Translations under genes and position numbers: made by a program
The notes under the pieces: model-generated
What the model saw: only the letters and a program-made list of their open reading frames with translations
Database searches by the model: none
What the model was told of the DNA's origin: nothing
Shown here: positions 7,701 to 7,890 of the stretch, piece after piece
Layout of the letters: each line of letters begins with the position of its first letter
Position numbering within the stretch: the stretch's first letter is position 1
Assembly (NCBI GenBank): GCA_002691835.1
Contig: NZJA01000002.1
Coordinates: 1-7,890 of the forward strand
Direction: 5' to 3'
Origin: Planctomycetota bacterium
GTDB lineage: Bacteria; Planctomycetota; UBA8108; UBA1146
DNA: 7,890 nucleotides

Positions 7701-7890
7701 CCTAGCCTTCGTAGCCGGCCCGTGTCCGCTGTGGAGTTGAGCGCCCGTGGATTGATGAATTTGGTCTCCAGCCGCGCCCGCCCGGATTTGGTGCGATACT
7801 CCGTCTCCGCGTCCACCGTCGCCGGGTCGTACGGCTTGGTATCTTTACCGCTCAGCCCGGCCTCCTCGGCCTCCCTGTATCCCCGCTTCA
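4748..7890 (-). CDS. Glycoside hydrolase (clan GH-A) fused to N-terminal part of GT48 1,3-beta-glucan synthase; incomplete at the 5' end, truncated at the 3' end
   Basis: Residues are numbered from the codon at 7814-7816. Residues 33-446 form a TIM-barrel hydrolase: RDIPLMAAAGVNTLRVY resembles GH72 glucanosyltransferases, VGNELN carries the likely acid/base Glu170, and VITEYG the likely nucleophile Glu292. One membrane helix follows at 594-613, with KRK directly after it, so the hydrolase should face outside and the C-terminal part the cytosol. Residues 835-868 (CQIVLFEMIYVEAANCRLLPE and on) match the WGEAANLRFMPE region of callose synthases, and 936-944 (YDDINEAFW) plus FHRMFTFL match the rest of the FKS1 N-terminal domain. 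GT48 proteins continue with membrane helices and a large catalytic region; here TAA follows at 4748-4750. The frame stays open to the window edge. Base 7890 leaves a codon ending in TG, so an ATG is possible one base outside, but no signal peptide is visible. Inferred role: making and remodelling cell-surface beta-1,3-glucan. Confidence 0.85.
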   Translation of the reverse strand, partial: KRGYREAEEAGLSGKDTKPYDPATVDAETEYRTKSGRARLETKFINPRALNSTADTGRLRRLGRTLYLDGEPWLMRALCYSPIPVGWDPDWFEPYGDFFTSEFAGIYERDIPLMAAAGVNTLRVYTLKHSHRHTHFFDLCHRYGIAVVVGYGFDDGTKSMLDTPRSIEESKGKIKSLIRAARHPAVVAWIVGNELNGPWNLFACDKDLAENFGIGKCQFGNSVEKLMRAIDDLCEAVKEEGILCGTALANVNLPATKQHLVGQDTWGAAAWIKASDRYMKHLDFWGVNLYTRRYFAPMGLFQRFHAVSDKPLVITEYGVDAYSLNPKLEGANGYDTMGEEDEVSQADWLMSMVEDLERHATTCAAGCGERFISGGAIMSWVDEWWKGKSVTPVPTTDPRVPPVTRVCPSLKEYLHSPCGYASPTQPDLYVNEEWFGLMAVKKRCSINKVDLLRPRAAYFALKMLWADGGSCTPFIGQHPHDAPYDPVEYPDCGRAMSAHVRKTMETFTRVEADAFHGLDLAPGDVVPPYAGFENFTAVLQHPPGVINPVESSLQSAFMTCHAMGQIHKVSPRMCPAPPKVASDVVGYVTAESNGYAQPGDTSCPQQEQIDAMKLEVEIHTVLVAFAVLYLVVALMMKRKQLGRWYRDAMGSLARAGFPLAKYLVTATSRDEASAKLAASDILSGELRLCRAAEVQLCHEPAASSDADGDGPRLSRPGPPPTGESEIEKGIEAWRRRIRPIADNIGGMFGFQSKASNADDPDAPGATRELVVDKMAKNLWNMTQLGESPQAGQGVDCAKGPSARFAVTKLHERTFAGYERWLEHTEFHDLSLRGAPPTLGSTHVDHANDDKVLVNNTKLCQIVLFEMIYVEAANCRLLPEMLSFTYHVAACSVVAPSPTSGGVPLALSMNAELSVPRSPGGTATGGGLPEGDFVESVAIPFHGAITESMTLTKRLHARVGYDDINEAFWDKATMMKMLRSEPTFHGAASAYARFRHFLRAKDAAKHHSGRLAGVFRKTFREHLGWGMVFCNFHRMFTFLSVTKASVD
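4763..5659 (-). other. FKS1-type N-terminal domain of GT48 1,3-beta-glucan synthase, cut before the catalytic part
   Basis: Three landmarks occur in the family's order. IVLFEMIYVEAANCRLLPEM (5213-5314) matches the callose-synthase LLIWGEAANxRFMPEC segment. FVESVAIPFHGAITE is followed by RVGYDDINEAFWD (YDDINEAFW at 4985-5011), matching the TPxYxVI...YDDxNExFW segment. FREHLGWGMVFCNFHRMFTF matches the KTFVExRSFWxIFRSFDRMWTFF segment. In complete GT48 enzymes this domain is followed by six or so membrane helices and the catalytic region. Here the similarity fades after FTFLSVT and a stop codon follows four residues later. The domain alone is not expected to synthesise glucan. Confidence 0.8.
5978..6037 (-). 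other. Single transmembrane helix between the GH and GT48 parts
   Basis: Residues 594-613 of the gene read about 18 hydrophobic residues (TVLVAFAVLYLVVAL core) followed at once by MKRKQ. By the positive-inside rule the N-terminal hydrolase lies outside and the GT48 domain inside, which agrees with the cytosolic N-terminal domain of known callose synthases. Confidence 0.8.
6479..7720 (-). other. Clan GH-A glycoside hydrolase / transglycosylase domain
   Basis: This is the catalytic domain within the 4748-7890 gene. The entry strand and helix (LYLDGEPWLMRA, then RDIPLMAAAGVNTLRVYTL) resemble GH2 and GH72 enzymes. VGNELN places the acid/base Glu at 7307-7309, and VITEYGVDAY places the nucleophile Glu at 6941-6943, about 120 residues apart as expected for a retaining clan-A enzyme. 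WVDEWW and EWFGLM, then RPRAAYFALKMLW, resemble the C-terminal barrel strands of GH2-like proteins. Several cysteines (for example in TTCAAGCGERF) fit an extracellular fold. Whether it hydrolyses or transfers glucan cannot be read from the sequence; the exact GH family is uncertain. Confidence 0.8.

Noticed and set aside
1..7890. tRNA, rRNA, CRISPR array, transposase or tandem repeats
   Set aside because: Reading both strands I saw no tRNA-like stem set, no regularly spaced repeats and no transposase motif, and I found no terminal inverted repeats bounding the 174-4745 block.

Overview
The window reads as nuclear DNA of a eukaryotic microbe. It holds two very long open frames, both on the minus strand, with no Shine-Dalgarno spacing and no bacterial-style operon. 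One frame encodes part of a GT48 (callose / 1,3-beta-glucan synthase) protein, a eukaryotic family. High GC and intron-poor coding suggest a picoalga, perhaps a Mamiellophyceae green alga such as Micromonas. That placement is a guess; haptophytes, stramenopiles or dinoflagellates are not excluded.

Right part (4748-7890, minus, GC-rich; two 60-base lines I counted gave about 68% and 72% GC). This is a 5'-incomplete gene. It encodes a clan GH-A glycoside hydrolase domain (GH2/GH72-like, with acid/base and nucleophile glutamates visible), then one transmembrane helix, then the N-terminal FKS1-type domain of a GT48 glucan synthase. A glucan-remodelling enzyme thus appears fused to a glucan-synthesising one. 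The frame stops at 4748-4750, just where a GT48 protein should enter its membrane helices and catalytic domain. Neither is present in the window.

Left part (174 to about 4712, minus, lower GC; two counted lines gave 45% and 48%). This is a single frame of about 1,500 codons for a protein I do not recognise. It has beta-propeller (NHL-like) pieces near both ends, with a charged helical and cysteine-rich middle. Its frame has no ATG at its beginning: it runs open back to a stop at 5004-5006 inside the glucan-synthase gene, and the first in-frame ATG lies at 4548-4550, inside conserved-looking sequence. Its 5' end is therefore missing, spliced or broken.

The two incomplete genes and the base-composition step all meet within about 60 bases (4713-4771). 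A perfect 7-bp inverted repeat with a 6-base loop (4735-4754) sits in the middle. This could be a real rearrangement, a 59-base intron that fuses the two frames, or an assembly or amplification chimera. Positions 1-173 hold no convincing gene, only a GC-rich hairpin after the left gene's stop codon.
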